Shown: positions 5,897-6,409 of the stretch, piece by piece
Layout of the letters: each line of letters opens with the position of its first letter
Numbering within the stretch: the stretch's first letter is position 1
Assembly: GCA_900752625.1 (NCBI GenBank)
Contig: CAADWC010000193.1
Span: 1-6,409, forward strand
Length of the DNA stretch: 6,409 nucleotides
Reading direction: 5' to 3'
Origin: Oscillospiraceae bacterium
GTDB taxonomy: Bacteria; Bacillota; Clostridia; Oscillospirales; Ruminococcaceae
Notes under the pieces: model-generated
The model's database searches: none
What the model was told of the DNA's origin: nothing
What the model saw: the letters and a program-made list of their open reading frames with translations, nothing else
Made by a program: the position numbers and the translations under genes

Positions 5897-6409
5897 ATGA
5901 AGAGAAGAGTAGGTATTTTAACAAGCGGGGGAGACTGTCCGGGACTTAACGCTACTATCAGAGGAGTAGCCAAGGCTTGTTATGAGAGGTTCGGCGATGA
6001 AGTGGAAATCGTCGGAATTCAGGACGGATATTCGGGTCTTATCAATAATCAGTGCAGAGAGATGGTAAGTTCAGATTTTTCCGGAATACTAACTACCGGC
6101 CGAACTATTTTCGGTACAAAGCGTACTCCGTTCAAGATGATGAAGGTAGTCGGAGAGGATAATGTCGATAAAGTCAAGTCAATGAAGGAAACCTATAAGA
6201 AGCAGAAGCTTGACTGTCTGCTTACTCTCGGAGGAAACGGAACTCACAAGACCGCTAATCTTCTTTCACAGGAGGGTCTTAACGTTATCGGTCTTCCTAA
6301 AACAATAGACAACGACATCTGGGGTACCAGCGTGACTTTCGGCTTCCATACAGCAGTCGATACGGCTAAAAAAGGCATAGACAGGCTTCATTCCCCAACC
6401 CAATACCCC
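5897..6409 (+). CDS. pfkA: 6-phosphofructokinase, N-terminal half (3' end outside window)
   Basis: Cytoplasmic glycolytic enzyme that phosphorylates fructose 6-phosphate to fructose 1,6-bisphosphate. The first 171 codons are present of a family usually 320-400 residues long. Visible motifs: nucleotide-loop GGDCPGLNATIRG (11-23); DGYSGL (43-48); GRTIFGTKRTPF (68-79), the region of the phosphate/substrate arginine; LGGNGTHKTA (111-120); and the catalytic PKTIDND (134-140), whose first Asp corresponds to the E. coli base Asp127. The pair deciding the phosphoryl donor is Gly115 and Lys135 (E. coli 104/124), a Gly/Lys combination known from mixed-lineage ATP enzymes. Gly115 favours ATP over pyrophosphate, but the donor is not certain. 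Asn114 stands where E. coli has the Mg-binding Asp103. The start is ATG with AAAGGA 10 nt upstream. The last seven codons (HSPTQYP) depart from the HSTA.SH pattern expected here and may be a sequence-end error. Confidence 0.95.
   Translation, partial: MKRRVGILTSGGDCPGLNATIRGVAKACYERFGDEVEIVGIQDGYSGLINNQCREMVSSDFSGILTTGRTIFGTKRTPFKMMKVVGEDNVDKVKSMKETYKKQKLDCLLTLGGNGTHKTANLLSQEGLNVIGLPKTIDNDIWGTSVTFGFHTAVDTAKKGIDRLHSPTQYP

Overview
The window looks like a piece of a Gram-positive Clostridia genome, most likely an Oscillospiraceae/Ruminococcus-type gut or rumen bacterium. The pointers are promoters with near-consensus sigma-A boxes, strong Shine-Dalgarno sites in front of TTG start codons, a surface protein with cohesin-like and cadherin-like beta-sandwich domains, and a clostridial-type phosphofructokinase. 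The genus is an inference from gene content; no rRNA or other marker is present.

Layout, left to right: (1) the C-terminal half of a phosphoketolase on the + strand, cut by the left edge and closed by a strong terminator. (2) A 228-bp convergent gap holding the terminators of both flanking genes. (3) A minus-strand gene for a signal-peptide-bearing, membrane-anchored protein with a cohesin-like domain, a cadherin-like domain, a transmembrane helix and a basic cytoplasmic tail; it has its own sigma-A promoter. (4) A 179-bp gap with an interrupted inverted repeat beside that promoter. (5) A minus-strand gene for a membrane-anchored polysaccharide deacetylase. (6) A compact divergent promoter region. 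(7) A + strand gene for a transmembrane methyl-accepting chemotaxis protein with a large Cache-type sensor, one clear and one possible HAMP, and a long acidic C-terminal tail. (8) After only 52 bp, the N-terminal half of a 6-phosphofructokinase, cut by the right edge.

Functionally, the two edge genes belong to central sugar metabolism (phosphoketolase shunt and glycolysis), while the three central genes all act at the cell envelope: a surface scaffold or adhesin, a carbohydrate de-N-acetylase and a transmembrane sensor. No cellulosome partner, defence system, mobile element, RNA gene or CRISPR array is visible. I do not see a clearly undescribed system. The most interesting points are the unusual chemoreceptor (contracted hairpin tip, a lost canonical methylation-site glutamate pair, acidic tail), the compact surface-anchored cohesin-like/cadherin-like protein, the Gly/Lys (and Asn) cosubstrate signature in the phosphofructokinase, and the fact that all three central genes appear to start with TTG.
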